DNA from: Chrysemys picta bellii
Taxonomy: Eukaryota > Chordata > Testudines > Emydidae
Direction: 5' to 3'
Assembly (NCBI RefSeq): GCF_011386835.1
Contig: NC_088797.1
Location: 96,544,264 to 96,608,263, forward strand
DNA: 64,000 bases
How positions within the stretch are numbered: the stretch's first letter is position 1; each line of letters begins with the position of its first letter. Made by a program: the position numbers and the translations under genes. The notes beneath the pieces are model-generated. The model had not been told where the DNA came from. It did not search any database and saw only the letters and a list, made by a program, of their open reading frames with translations. Of the stretch, positions 22,167 through 34,546 are shown in pieces.

Positions 22167-23034
22167 TACCGTATATATTCGATCATAAGCCAGTTCGTTT
22201 ATAAACTGACACCATCCCTCCCCAAGATGGATAAGTAAAAATGGAAAAATTTTATGACCCATTCATAAGCCGACCCTATAATTCAGGGGTCAGCAAACTT
22301 TGGCTCCCAGGCCATCAGGATAAGCCGCTGGTGGGCTGAGATGGTTTGTTTACCGCGAGTGTTCGCAGGCATGGAGGTAAACCTAAGTAAACAAAGTGTC
22401 CCGGCGTGCCAGCTGCTTACCCTGATGGGCTGGGACAGCAACTGGTGGGGAAATTTTTTGGGGGGGGGGAGAAGCTGGGAGTCGGGGAGTAACCCCTGTG
22501 ACCACCCCCCACATGACCCCACCCCTAGCCCGGGACCCCCACACTCTCCCCATCCCATCCCTTCCCACTTTATCTGGGGAGGGCCAAGGGAGGATGTCTC
22601 TGGCCTGGCTGGAGCTGCTCCGGCAGGCTGGGCAGCGCGGCCACAGCCTGCTCCGGCAGGCCATACTGGGCGGCACAGCCACAGCATGTTCCAGCAGGCT
22701 GGGCCGGGTGGCGTGACTGCAGCGTGCTCAGGCACCCGGACGGCGCAGCCACAGTCTGCTCTGGGGGGTGGGGCCGAGCGGCACGGCTGCAGCCTGCCAG
22801 CCCTGGAGCTGCAGCTGCTTCGGAGGCTGGGGGGAGAGCAGTGGGGCCAAAAGCAGAGAGACTCTGGCCCGCCTCTTCCCCTCTGTCTCTGCTGCCTCTC
22901 TTTGCTCTCTCTGTTGGGGGGAAGGGCTATGTCCCACCTCTCCCTCTCTATACCCGTTCATAAGCCAACCCCCTTCTCTGGTGCTTCCCTTATTTACTAA
23001 AAAAAATTAGGCTTATGAACAAGTATATATGGTA
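22167..23034. mobile_element. Non-autonomous DNA transposon with TA flanks
   Basis: The left end CCGTATATATTCGATCATAA and the reverse complement of the right end CCATATATACTTGTTCATAA are inverted repeats of about 25 bases ending in GCC. Both outer edges carry TA (22167-22168 and 23033-23034), consistent with a Tc1/mariner or pogo-type TA target. The interior is GC-rich; at 22286 it contains CAGGGGTCAGCAAACTTTGG, which looks like the start of a hAT end nested inside, though no matching right end was found. The long proline- and glycine-rich open frames here are composition artefacts. Confidence 0.72.
22612..22800. repeat. GC-rich minisatellite of about 50-bp units
   Basis: Roughly four degenerate copies of a unit with CTGCTCCGGCAGGCTGGGC followed by GCGGCCACAG-like sequence occur in tandem inside the TA-flanked element. 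Divergence between copies is considerable. Confidence 0.6.
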
Positions 23035-23134
23035 ATTTAATCAATGGATCTTGAACTTTAAATCAAGTGCAGATAATCAATAGAGCTGAGGTTTTAGTAA
23101 TCCTCTCCACAGTTTCACAGGAAACACTGCACGT

Positions 23135-23797
23135 TGTGACAAAGTTCCTCCTCTATCTTGGTGGGTCCTGCGCTTATTGGCGGATTTTCTTGCCTCAGAG
23201 ATTCACCATGTGGGTTGGGGAACAGCCCAGAGACCTTCCCCTCTGGAAGAACCCACAGTCCAGGTCAATTGGGAGGTTTGTGGGGAACCTGGGCCCGCCC
23301 TCTACTCCGGGTTCCAGCCCAGGGCCCTGTGGACTGCAGCTGTCTATAGTGCCTCCTGTAAAAGCTGCATGACAGCTACAACTCCCTGGGCTACTTCCCC
23401 ATGGCCTCCTCCAAACACCTTATTCTCACCACAGGACCTTCCTCCTGGTGTCTGATAACGCTTGTGCTCCTCAGTCCTCCAGCAGCACACCCTCTCACTC
23501 TCAGCTTCTTGCGCCTCTTGCTCCCAGCTCCTCACACTCGCACCACAAACTGAAGTGAGCTCCTTTTAAAACCCAGGTGCCCTGATTAGCCTGCCTTAAT
23601 TGATTCTAGCAGCTTCTTCTTAATTGGCTCCAGGTGTCCTAATTAGCCTGCCTGCCTTAACTGGTTCTAGCAGGTTCCTGATTACTCTAGTGCAGCCCCT
23701 TCTCTGGTCACTCAGGGAACAGAAAACTACTCATCCAGTGACCAGTATATTTGCCTTCTACCAGACTCCTGTACCCCACTGGTCTGGGTCTGTCACA
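23135..23797 (-). mobile_element. LTR-like repeat, probably a solo LTR
   Basis: The element starts TGTGACAAAG and ends GTCTGTCACA, giving TG...CA termini with a short inverted repeat TGTGACA. The flanks ACGT (23131-23134) and ACAT (23798-23801) may be a mutated 4-bp duplication. On the minus strand a TTTTAAAA box lies mid-element with a transcribed-looking segment behind it, so the likely LTR orientation is minus. I recognise it as a high-copy turtle repeat but cannot say whether it is a Gypsy-type or retroviral LTR. No internal gene is present. Confidence 0.6.
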
Positions 23798-23802
23798 ACA
23801 TC

Positions 23803-25673
23803 TATACGTAACACACTCAAGAATGGCAGTAACTTTTTCATAAATGGCAATATAATGCAACTTCATTCAATTTATGTACCATTACAACTATTGCTTCCAC
23901 AGCGGCAGTCTTCTTAATATTGTTGCTGGCTGTTATCTGTGCTTTAGTATATTACATTTAAATACACAAAAATCTCATGTCACTTAGATCAACCCATTGT
24001 TCTCAACACTTCAAATTGTTCTTCAATTTTGATCTGACGCATTGTGTATTTGCAATACTTCACAGTTAGATCAAATTTGCAAATTACACTGTCCTTCAGA
24101 TCAATAGTTTGTTTAAATACAATTACAAAGCAAAACAAGTGAAGAGTGAACAAGTAAAGCAATCAGTATTTATGATGTTAATCTACTGAACCTCACATCA
24201 CAAGCAAAACCATTGCAGATGTATACTGATATACATTTATGATGCTTTGCTCTCAAACAGAATCTGATTTGAGGAGCTTGCAAAGGGCAGCCACCAAATT
24301 GATATTTTATTGAATTAGGTTCTCGTTGTGGGCCAAACAATATTGGCTTATGCTTTGACCAGCATATTGGATGTCAGCAGAAAGCAAAATATGGAGTGCT
24401 AGTAACCATGACTGCAAGTCACAAAAAATTATACATTTTAAAAATCAGTGTGTATTTTAAGGATAGGCAATGGCTTCATTTTAAATATCAGAGTCTTTGA
24501 ACACTGCTCTCTTCCTTACATCAGTTATTGTAATATTTTTGACCAATGTCCATAAAAAGGGTTTGATATATAAGAATAAAGTAACTTTATTACTTGTAAG
24601 ACAACCTGCCTATACTACTTCTGACTTAAAACTGACTGCAAAAATGACCCAGATATCAGGATTTGGATAGGTCAAAGTGCATCAGATTTACAAAGAAAAC
24701 ACATATGGGCATGGGAAAGTATTCTGTTTTGACCATAAAAGGTGTGCATGAATACTCTCATGAGAGAGAACCTATGCACAAGCTGAAAAATATCCATTCC
24801 CTTACATTTACAAGCAGTGTTAGAAGTAAACAAAGATGAAGACTCTATTTCTGTATTAATACCAAAGGAAAGTATTATTCTGCCCCCTAATAACCATAGT
24901 TATGAGGCTATCAATACATTTTTCAGTGGTGCTATAGCAATGGCTATAATGCAAATGAACAATGGTCTATGCACTTTGGTAAGCTTTCTCCAAAAATAAT
25001 CAGAAGAGGACATAACATGTCTGTATTGGACCAATTGTGCAATACTATACCACAGGGGAAATTTTTTAATGTCCCTTGCCAGTTTGATGATTCATATATC
25101 AGAATTCCAGATTGAAATTTGGCATGTTCAGTCTCATCCTAGTGGTTAATATGCTTTTCAACAAATTTTATAAAAAGTTTGATAGTTATAAAAAAGCTTT
25201 ATTTTATACAATATACTTTATACCCCAATTGTAGGTAGGGTGGTAAAAGTCATGATTTAAAAGAAAAAAAATCCGTTTTAAAAATTTAAATGATCTTTTT
25301 TTAATTTGTATCAGTTTAATTTAAATCAGATTTTTTATTTACATGCTGCTAGTTCTGTACACTTTCCATTTTATAGTCTTAAATTGTTACATAGCCGTTT
25401 TGTACTTCGTTCGTTTCCTAATTGTTAGTATAATTTCAGATTTTACATAAAGATTTTTTTCTACTAATAAGCTTCATATTTAAAATGCTCATCTATTATA
25501 AAAGCACAGGTCCAAGGTCTCATTAACATCCTGTGAGACCACACACTCAAACACAAATAGCCTTTGCAACACCACCTTCCATAAGTGAAGAAAGCTGAAA
25601 TGCTTCAACCAAGCCAAACACCTCCATCAGACTCTGTAATCTGAATTCAATGGCATTTGTGCTCCTAAATCAC
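23803..25673. other. Intron sequence, no gene seen
   Basis: AT-rich intron. At 25240-25340 a stretch rich in ATTTAAAT and AAATCAGATTTT words forms overlapping palindromes and is probably a small DNA element; its edges are unclear. Confidence 0.55.
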
Positions 25674-25676
25674 TTA

Positions 25677-26160
25677 GGGTATGTCTACACTCCAGGCTTA
25701 CCTAGAGCTCCTATCCAGGTTTTATCCCAATCCCCTGACCATCCCCAAACAAAACCCTTATGCACAAGATTATATATGCTTTGAACCCAGGCTTGATTGC
25801 ATGGCTGGGAATATGGGTTAGACAGAGCCTGAATTTAAAGCAGGCTCTGACCCACATACTTTGCAGTGAGGATGCAACTAAACCCCAGGTAGTGGAGCTC
25901 AAGTTTTGATAATCCTCCAGTGCCATCCCACAACTTCTGAGGCCTATATGTTCCCATCCTTTTACCAACTCACTTACCATTTGCCTCCTATACACCAGAT
26001 GTATCCGTCACTTTATATACACCCGGTTGTCATTTAATAGTTCATTCCATGAAGCCTGCTCTAATTCTGCAGTACTCAGCTGACCTCAGCCAAACAGCTG
26101 TAGAAGATGATGTCCTAGCGTGCTACTAGCTGGCCAGAGGAGAATACCATGTGCTGGTTA
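25677..26160 (+). mobile_element. Left end of second PIF/Harbinger element
   Basis: The sequence GGGTATGTCTACACT begins at 25677 directly after TTA (25674-25676), as expected for a PIF/Harbinger terminus with its TWA target. The next 480 bases are non-coding and lead into the Myb/SANT gene. Its first 12 bases are identical to those of the MITE at 16073. A matching right terminus was not found, so the far end of this element is lost or too decayed. Confidence 0.6.
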
Positions 26161-26167
26161 ACCTCTA

Positions 26168-26470
26168 GTGCAAGTGTACAGTAAGGAGCATGATTTTGGG
26201 AGAAGCATCCGAAGTCTGCACTGGTATGAAAACATGTCAAAGAGGCTGGCAGAGGTGGGGATCAAGCAGATGGCCATCCAATGTGGGGAGCACATGAAAA
26301 AATTAAAGTGTGTCTACTGCAAGATAAAGAAGTCCAGCAACACCCCACCTCGCTGCTCCTACTACAAGGAATTCAACCACCCAAGGTACTCACCACGACC
26401 CAAGCACAGAGCCCACAGTCCTGCATGACAGAGATGGTATGTTTTTTAGACAGGAAGCAGAGAGGATGTC
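26168..26470 (+). pseudogene. Myb/SANT-domain Harbinger partner gene, N-terminal part
   Basis: The frame gives WYENMSKRLAEVGIKQMAIQ, then CGEHMKKLKCVYCKIKKSSN, then PPRCSYYKEFNH. This follows the second and third helices of the Harbinger Myb/SANT domain (I-AELAKRGY-RT, QC--KIK-LK-YRKV, CPYY-ELH). The frame reads through without stops to 26428. The first helix with its conserved Trp residues is degraded upstream. The gene is then broken by a hAT element at 26471. Confidence 0.65.
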
Positions 26471-27381
26471 AGTATTGCCAACTCTTGTGATGTTTTGCAA
26501 GTGACGGAATTTTGGCTGGGACTGAAACTCTAGCCCTGTAGCAAATCTGAGTCCTGGGGAAAACCCATTCTGATTGGCTGCCTGTCCCCACTTCCCTTCC
26601 TCCTAGAGCAGCGCCACCACTTTGCTGTAGGCAGAGCTCTTTCCCTCTCCTTCCCCTTCCGCAACCGGAAGACATTCTCACAGGAGGGGAGAAGGGAGCA
26701 GAAAGAGCCCAGCAGCTCAAGGTGGCTCTTCTCCCTCCTCTGAACAATGGGATGGATCTTTTGCTTCTCCGCCTCTCCCATTGCAACACCCAGCATGGAA
26801 AGGGACAGAGGGGATGAAAAGCGCTTGCTGCCACAGACAGAAATGGGGAGAGAAAGAGGATCCTGCTGTAGCAGCCCCACTCCCTACAGGCCTGGGACAA
26901 GGGGATGAAGTATCCCAGAAGAAGCAGAGGAGGACGGGGGGTGTGTGTGAATAGATGTGGGGGAAGGGCTGAACTGATGAGGGGACCAGCTAAACTGATG
27001 AAGGGGCTGAACAGATTGGCACTAAACTGATGAGGGGAGGGTTGAACTGAGAGAGGCAGAAATGATGTGGGGACTGGGGAATAGGATTGATTTGGGGGCT
27101 GGAGCAAAATTAATTGCTGGGCAGGGGCTGGGCAGACATGGGTGTCACACTCCTGAAGCAGGGGCCAAAAATCACTTTACTCAATAAATTTGGGGGAGAG
27201 GACACCAATTGTCTCTCACACACACTGGGGATGGGCATGGGGAGTTCAAAAATCAATAGACACACCAAAAGACACAATATCATTTTTTTACAAGTCTCAT
27301 GACTTTTGGGTCAATCTCAATCATTTTTTATCTCAAGGGGTTCTGACTCAGGAGTTTTGATCTTTTGAGGCTGGCAGTACC
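26471..27381. mobile_element. hAT-like element inserted in the Myb/SANT gene
   Basis: The left end AGTATTGCCAACTCT and the reverse complement of the right end GGTACTGCCAGCCTC are related inverted repeats. Flanks AGGATGTC (26463-26470) and AGGATGGG (27382-27389) are an 8-bp duplication with two mutations. The 911-bp body has no transposase; the 212-residue minus-strand frame inside it has no family resemblance and is treated as chance. Confidence 0.7.
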
Positions 27382-27665
27382 AGGATGGGGATGACACTAG
27401 AACAGACTCTGGTGGCAGAGAGGGTGGAGGTGCGGGGAACACAGCCCAGTGATTAAACAGGCCCTGGAGCTGGTCATGCAGCTGGATAAGCTATGGTACA
27501 TCCTGGGATCATATTCCAAGGATCTGTTTAGGGATGGGCTTGGGGGAACAGCCTGGAGAGGAAGTGGCCCTGGAGCACAAGCAGGACCAGGGGCTGGAAC
27601 CACAAGCTCCTCAGTGGCAGCCACCAAATTTGCTGTTATTATGAGGGAAATAGCAGCATAAGTGG
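27382..27665 (+). pseudogene. Harbinger partner gene, probable middle part
   Basis: After the inserted hAT element the same strand continues with acidic and then alanine/glycine-rich frames (a block with LELVMQLDKLWYILGSYSKD). This is plausible continuation of the Myb/SANT partner gene by position only. I do not recognise the segment by sequence. Confidence 0.3.
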
Positions 27666-28885
27666 GAAGTTTTCCAGGTTATGACCAATACAACTGTTGT
27701 TATGGAGGACATTACGTACAATGGGATCGCTTTTAGCTTCAGTCCAGGGTGGAAACCACGCCATTACTCTGACCACCTTTCCTCCACCACCACATGTTCC
27801 ACAATGGATTCCAAGCAGCAAAAAGTAATTTAAACATACAATTAGCAATTCATTATTATTAAATGTAAACTGATTTTTAAAAACAAAACAAAACTGGGAT
27901 TAGAGGTTTAGCAAGCATGAGTGCATATTTCAGCACACACCACTGTCTTTGTAACTCTCTCACACCAGTAGACTGTGATAGAGTTATACCATTACTAACA
28001 TTAGAGCATTGTGACAGACAGCCTGGATTATAAATCCCAGTGGTTGTATTAAGTAATAAAAATCCCTTGGTGATGGCAATATTTGGTTTCCTGATGTTCT
28101 CTATGTGTGGCATGTTGTCTGATTGGGAGTAAAAGGCGTGAAAAGCCGTTCTGTTGTTAACAAGTTTTTGTATCTTAGTTCAGCAACAATATATACCCAA
28201 ATTTTCCTCCACTCGTGACTGGTGATGCTTGAGAATTTTTCATACAGGAGAAACTCAAGATGGTCGATGAGCTTTCCGGACAGGGTGAGCTTCCCAAAGC
28301 TGCCCCTTTAGTTTACAAGCCCTCTCTATTCCTTGATATGCTGTTCAGTCAAGAGGCAATGAAAAAAATCTCCTTTGCAATGATAGGTGGAATTCCACCA
28401 CAAGCCTGGAAAAGTTGCTCCCTAGTCCTGGAGCTCCATCCTCTAGGGTTTCTCCATCCTGAAATAATATTGAAACCAATATTGGTGTCAGGGCCCTAGT
28501 TGGATTGCCCTAACACCCCCTGGCCAAATCAGGTCCCAAAAAAGTATTTTTTTTTAATTAATTAAATCTGAAATTCTTACCATAGTGTGTCTGTGGTCTG
28601 GCAACCTGGCTAGCAGCCGTTTCTGAACAGGCCAATGTACATAAATGAAATAAAGGCATACCACGTTGATAACAGTATTAACCTGTGGTTTTGCTATGAC
28701 ACAAAACATAAAAGAGGGAGGATTTTTTTGTTTGTTTGTTTCCTTCCATAGACAAAAAATAATAGGCCCTTTCGTTTCCTTGGAAGGGCATTCCACTTCT
28801 GCTGGACCAAGGCAGAGGTCTAGGCCTCTTTGGGCGGGGGGAGAAAAAGATTCAGGAATGACCCACTGTATGAAATGCAAATGAC
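27666..28885. other. Non-coding stretch between Harbinger gene fragments
   Basis: No gene was recognised. It may be an intron or further insertion within the Harbinger element. Small open frames show no domains. Confidence 0.4.
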
Positions 28886-28889
28886 TTTG

Positions 28890-29200
28890 GGTGCAAGTCA
28901 GACAAGCACCTGGACTATCAGAGAGGTAAGGAGGAGGACATGGAGAGGGAAAAGAGAATGGTTGGGCAGTACCTAAATCATGACTGAAGGATGAAGGAGC
29001 AGGACCAAGAGCAGCAAAAGGAGCTGTCTGAGTGGCTATTCACCCTGATAGCCAGCAGACGTCAGCCCTCAGCTTCTGCACTGGCACCAGCTTTAGTATC
29101 ACCACCAGTACCCACAAACTATCCTCCATACTATCACGTCATGCATCTATTGCAGCCACTGACACTTGAGGGGTAGATGGGCTCGGAGACACTTCATGAA
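28890..29200 (+). pseudogene. Harbinger partner gene, C-terminal part
   Basis: A short frame with KEQDQEQQKELSEWLFTLIA followed by a Pro/Ser-rich run ending PPYYHVMHLLQP has the layout of the C-terminal coiled tail of Harbinger Myb/SANT proteins (E/Q-rich helix, then a proline-rich end). It lies on the same strand as 26168 and ends just before the old CR1 insertion. Confidence 0.45.
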
Positions 29201-29399
29201 CTGGAATGGGCAGATGTTTCCCGTTCATTCTATCCCTGTGCAATGGAGTAAAACCTGTACATGCAGGGAAAGGAGAACAGGTACATTTCTGGTATCCAGT
29301 TCCACTACCAGTGAGACTGTACAGCTTGCACTTTATCTAATGGCGCAGTTTTGCACGTTTTTGCATTTTTTAACTTTAATTGCTGCTTGTTTACAGGGA

Positions 29400-32214
29400 G
29401 GAGCTATTAATGGGGATTTTCTATATCTTAGTAAAGAGGAGAGGATAGAAATTGATAAAGAAAAGATAGGAACTGAAGAGAAACAGTAAAATGAAAAAGA
29501 GTCCCATTCTATTATATCACATGAAGGCAGATAACTAAAAAGGGCCAAATTTTTAAGTGCTTGTATACAAACACTAGAAGTCTAAATTCTAAGAGGTGTG
29601 AACTTGAGTATGTGGTATTAAATGAGGATATTGATATAATAAGCAACACAGAAACTTGGTGGAATGATGGCAATCAGTGGGACACAGTAATATCAGGGTA
29701 CAAAATATATAAGAATGACAGAGTAGGTTGTGCTGGTGTGGGAGTGGCACTAGATGTGAAAGAAAGCATAGAGTCAAATATAGTAAAAATCTTAAATTAA
29801 TCAAACTGTACCACAGAATTACTATGGTTAGAAATGTCATGCTTTAATAATAAGTATATAGCAGTAGGAATATATTACCACCACCTAACCAGGGTGGTGA
29901 CAGTGACTGTGAAATGCTCAGGGACATTAGAGAGGCTATAAAATAGAACATTCAATAATAATGGGGTATTTCAATTATCCTCATACTGACTGGGTATGTC
30001 ACCTGAGGACAGGATGCAGAGATAAAGTTTCTAGACACCATAAATGACCGTTTCTTGGAGCAGCTAGTCCTGAAATCCACAAGTGGAGAGGCATATCCTC
30101 CATAATAATATGGGGGGGGGGGAGAATACCAAAGAAGCCCACCACAATGAGGAAGCTAATTAGATGGAAATTAAAAAGAACAGTCACAAGAGTGAAATGC
30201 CTGCTTGGAAACTTTTTAAAAACACCATAATAGAGACTCAAATTAAATATATACTCCAAATTAAAAAAAATAAAATAAGAGGGTCAAAAAATGCCACCAT
30301 GGCCAAACAAAAGAGGTGGTTGGAGGCAAAAAGTCATCCTTTAAAAATTGGAAGTCAAATCCTACTGAGGAAAATAGGAGCATAAATATGTCAAGACAAC
30401 TGTAGTTAGGTAAGTCAAAAAAAGAATTTGAAGAGGAACTAGCAAAGATAAAATAAATTGCTGTTAATTTTTTTAAGTACATCAGAACCAGGAAGTCTGC
30501 CAAACAATTAGAAGGGCCACTGAACAATCGAGATGCTAAAGGAGCACTCAAGGAAGACAAGGCCATTGCGGAGAAGCTAAATGAATTCTTTCTATCGGTC
30601 TTCTCTGCAGAGGATGTGAGGGAGATTTCCAAACCTGAACCATTCTTTTTAGGCCACAAATCTGAGGAACTACCCCAGATTGAGATGTCAATAGAGGAGA
30701 CTTGGGAACAAATAGATAAATTAAACAGTAAGATTTCACCAGCACCAGATGGTATTCACCGAAGAGTTTTGAAGGAATTCAAATATGAAATTGCAGAACT
30801 ACAAACTGTGGGTATGTAATCTATCACTTAAATCAGCTCTTGTACCAGATGACTGGAGGATAGCTAATGTAATGCCAATTTTAAAAAAAGGCTCCAGAGG
30901 TAATCCTGGCAATTACAGGCTAATAAACCTAACTGCAGTACCAGGCAAACTGGTTGAAACTATAGTAAAGAAAAGAATTATCAGACACACAGATGAACAT
31001 GATTTGTTGGGGAAGAGTCAAGATGGCTATTAGAATTCTCAGAGGTTCAACAAACATGTGGCAAAGGTGATCCAGTGGATATAGTATACTTGGACTTTCA
31101 GAAATCCTTTGACAAAGTCCCTCACCAAAGGCTCTTAAACAAACACAGCAGTCATGGGATAAGAGGGAGGTCCTCTCATGCATTAGTACCTGGTTAAAAG
31201 ACAGGAAGCAAAGGGTAAGAATAAATGGTCAGTCTTCAGAATGGAGAGACGTAAACAGCTGTGTCTGCTAGGTATCTGTTCTGGGACCAGTGCTGTTCAA
31301 TGCATTCATAAATGAGCTGGAAAAGGGGGCAAATAGTGAGGTGGCAAAGTTTGCAGATGGTACAAAATTACTCAGGATAGTTAAGTCCAAAGCTGACTGC
31401 GAAGAGTTACAAAGGAATCTCACAAAACTGGGTGACTGAGCAACAGAATTGCAGATGAAATTCAAAGTTGATAAATGCAAAGTAATGCACACTGGAAATC
31501 ATAATTCCAACTACACATACTAAATGGTGGGGTCTAAATTAGCTGTCACCACTCAGAAAGAGATCTTGAAGTCATTGTGGATAGTTCTCTGAAAACATTT
31601 GCTCAATGGACAGCAGCAGTCAAAAACGTTAACAATGTTAGGAACCATTATGAAACAGATAGATAAATATCACAGTGCCACTATATAAATCCACAGTACG
31701 CCCACACCTTGAATACTGTGTGCAGTTCTGGTTACTCCATTTCAAAAAAGATATATTAGAAATGGAAACGATACAGAGAAGGGCAACAAAAATGATTAGT
31801 GGTCTGGAACATCTTCCATATGAGAGATTAAAAAGACTGGGACATTCAGCTTGGAAAAGAGAAAGAAAAGAGGAAAAGGAGGATATGATAGAGGTCTATA
31901 AAATCATGAATGGTTTGGAGAAAATGAATATGGAAGTGTTATTTATCCCTTCACATAACACAAGACGCAGGTGTCACCCAATGAAATTAATAGGCAGCAA
32001 GTTTAAAACAAGTGTGAAGAAGTCCTTCTTCACACAATGCACAGTTAACCTGTGCAATTCATTGCCAGGAGATGTTGTGAAGGCCAACATCTGGGTTCAA
32101 AAAAGAATAAGATAAGCTCTTGGAGGATAGGTTCATCAATGGTAATTGGCCAAGATGGTCAGGAATGCAACCGCATGCTCTTGGTGTCCCTAAGCCTCTG
32201 ACTGCCAGACAATG
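29400..32214 (+). mobile_element. Old CR1 LINE, ORF2 remnant (5' segment)
   Basis: CR1 elements encode an ORF2 with an APE-type endonuclease and a reverse transcriptase. Here YTNTRSLNSKRCELEYVVLN and SNTETWWNDG (29561-29800) mark the endonuclease start. Blocks near 30500-31500 give the linker and reverse transcriptase (ANVMPILKKGSRGNPGNYR, then KFADGTKL where FADD is expected). The C-terminal block [17 protein letters not shown] appears near 31700. Multiple stops and frameshifts make it inactive. The copy stops at 32214 because a younger CR1 is inserted in its 3' region; its tail resumes at 34649. Confidence 0.87.
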
Positions 32215-33043
32215 CTGGTATCTGCTGGGAGAGCAATACAGCGGTGCACAGGCAATCCAGGAAATTTTTTGAAAGTGTAGGGGACAATTTCCTGGTGCAA
32301 GTGCTGGAGGAACCAACTAGGGGCAAAGCTTTTCTTGACCTGCTACTCACAAACAGGGAAGAACTAGTAGGGGAAGCAAAAGTGGATGGGAACCTGGGAG
32401 GCAGTGACCATGAGATGGTCGAGTTCAGGATCCTGACACAAGGAAGAAAGGAGAGCAGCAGAATACGGACCCTGGACTTCAGAAAAGCAGACTTTGACTC
32501 CCTCAGGGAACAGATGGGCAGGATCCCCTGGGAGAATAAAATGAAGGGCAAAGGGGTCCAGGAGAGCTGGCTGTATTTTAAAGAATCCTTATTGAGGTTG
32601 CAGGAACAAACCATCCCGATGTGTAGAAAGAATAGTAAATATGGCAGGCGACCAGCTTGACTAAACAGTGAAATCCTTGCTGATCTTAAATGCAAAAAAG
32701 AAGCTTACAAGAAGTGGAAGATTGGACAAATGACCAGGGAGGAGTATAAAAATATTGCTCAGGCGTGCAGGAGTGAAATCAGGAAGGCCAAATCACACTT
32801 GGAGTTGCAGTTAGCAAGAGATGTTAAGAGTAACAAGAAGGGTTTCTTCAGGTATGTTAGCAACAAGAAGAAAATCAAGGAAAGTGTGGGCCCCTTACTG
32901 AATGAGGGAGGCAACCTAGTGACCGAGGATGTGGAAAAAGCTAATGTACTCAATGATTTTTTTGCCTCTGTCTTCACGCACAAGGTAGCTCCCAGATTGC
33001 TGCACTGGGCAGTACAGCATGGGGAGAAGGTGACCAACCCTCT
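32215..33043 (+). pseudogene. CR1 ORF2, endonuclease C-terminus and linker
   Basis: The frame from 32244 gives FLDLLLTNREELVGEA and GGSDHEMVEFRIL, the closing part of the APE-type endonuclease (SDH being the catalytic His block). It continues through the CR1 linker (KKEAYKKWKIGQMTREEYKN, then RKAKSHLELQLARDVKSNKK). There is a TGA at 32658-32660 where Trp is normal (RPxWLN), and a frameshift between about 33000 and 33040 that moves the reading into the reverse-transcriptase frame. Confidence 0.85.
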
Positions 33044-34546
33044 GTGGAGAAAGAAGTGGTTCGGGACTATTTAGAAAAATTGGACGTGCACAAGTCCATG
33101 GGGCCGGATGCGCTGCATCCGAGGGTGCTAAAGGAGTTGGTGGGTGAGATTGCAGAGCCATTAGCCATTATTTTTGAAAACTCATGGCGATCGGGAGAGG
33201 TCCCAGATGACTGGAAAAAGGCTAATGTAGTGCCCATTTTTAAAAAAGGGAAGGAGGAGGATCCGGGGAACTACAGGTCAGTCAGCCTCACCTCAGTCCC
33301 TGGAAAAATCATGGAGCAGGTCCTCAAGGAATCAATTATGAAACATTTAGAGGAGAGGAAAGTGATCAGGAACAGTCAGCATGGATTCACCAAGGGCAAG
33401 TCATGCCTGACTAACCTAATTGCCTTCTATGATGAGATAACTGGCTCTGTGGATGAGGGGAAAGCAGTGGATGTGTTATTCCTTGACTTTAGCAAAGTTT
33501 TTGATACGGTCTCCCACAGTATTCTTGCCGCCAAGTTAAAGAAGTATGGGCTGGATGAATGGACTGTAAGGTGGATAGAAAGCTGGCTAGATCGTCGGGC
33601 TCAACGGGTAGTGATCAATGGCTCCATGTCTAGTTGGCAGCCGGTTTCAAGCGGAGTGCCCCAAGGGTCGGTCCTGGGGCCGGTTTTGTTTAATATCTTT
33701 ATTAATGATCTGGAGGATGGTGTGGACTGCACTCTCAGCAAGTTTGCAGATGACACTAAACTAGGAGGCGTGGTAGATACACTAGAGGGTAGGGATCGGA
33801 TACAGAGGGACCTAGACAAATTAGAGGATTGGGCCGAAAAAAACCTGATGAGGTTCAACAAGGACAAGTGCAGAGTCCTGCACTTAGGACGGAAGAATCC
33901 CATGCACTGCTACAGACTAGGGACCGAATGGCTAGGTACCAGTTCTGCAGAAAAGGACCTAGAGGTCACAGTGGACGAGAAGCTGGATATGAGTCAACAG
34001 TGTGCTCTTGTTGCCAAGAAGGCTAACGGCATTTTGGGCTGTATAAGTAGGGGCATTGCCAGCAGATCGAGGAACGTGATCATTCCCCTTTATTCGACAT
34101 TGGTGAGGCCTCATCTGGAATACTGTGTACAGTTTTGGGCCCCACACTACAAGAAGGATGTGGAAAAATTGGAAAGAGTCCAGCGGAGGGCAACAAAAAT
34201 GATTAGGGGTCTGGAGCACATGACTTATGAGGAGAGGCTGAGGCAACTGGGATTATTTAGTCTCCAGAAGAGAAGAATGAGGGGGGATTTGATAGCAGCC
34301 TTCAACTACCTGAAGGCGGGTTCCAAAGAAGATGGAGCTCGGCTGTTCTCAGTGGTGGCAGATGACAGAACAAGGAGCAATGGTCTCAAGTTGCAGTGGG
34401 GGAGGTCCAGGTTGGATATCAGGAAAAACTATTTCACTAGGAGGGTGGTGAAACACTGGAATGCGTTACCTAGGGAAGTGGTGGAGTCTCCTTCCTTGGA
34501 GGTTTTTAAGGCCCGGCTTGACAAAGCCCTGGCTGGGATGATTTAG
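33044..34546 (+). pseudogene. CR1 ORF2, nearly intact reverse transcriptase
   Basis: A 500-residue frame covers the whole reverse transcriptase and C-terminal region. Visible motifs in order are [46 protein letters not shown] (first catalytic Asp), [30 protein letters not shown] (catalytic FADD), [16 protein letters not shown] and [12 protein letters not shown]. The usual FSKAFDTV reads FSKVFDTV. The enzyme copies element RNA onto nicked chromosomal DNA. The frame is open from about 33010 to its natural stop, so only the upstream stop, the frameshift and 5' truncation disable the copy. Confidence 0.9.

Noticed and set aside
22341..23000. 219-residue plus-strand frame and its overlapping frames
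   Set aside because: They lie wholly within the GC-rich interior of a TA-flanked transposon and are low-complexity.
26469..27107. 212-residue minus-strand frame
   Set aside because: Confined to a hAT-like insertion with target duplication; no domain recognised.
29333..29548. Minus-strand frames over CR1 segments as antisense genes
   Set aside because: They shadow CR1 coding sequence on the opposite strand and have no motifs.
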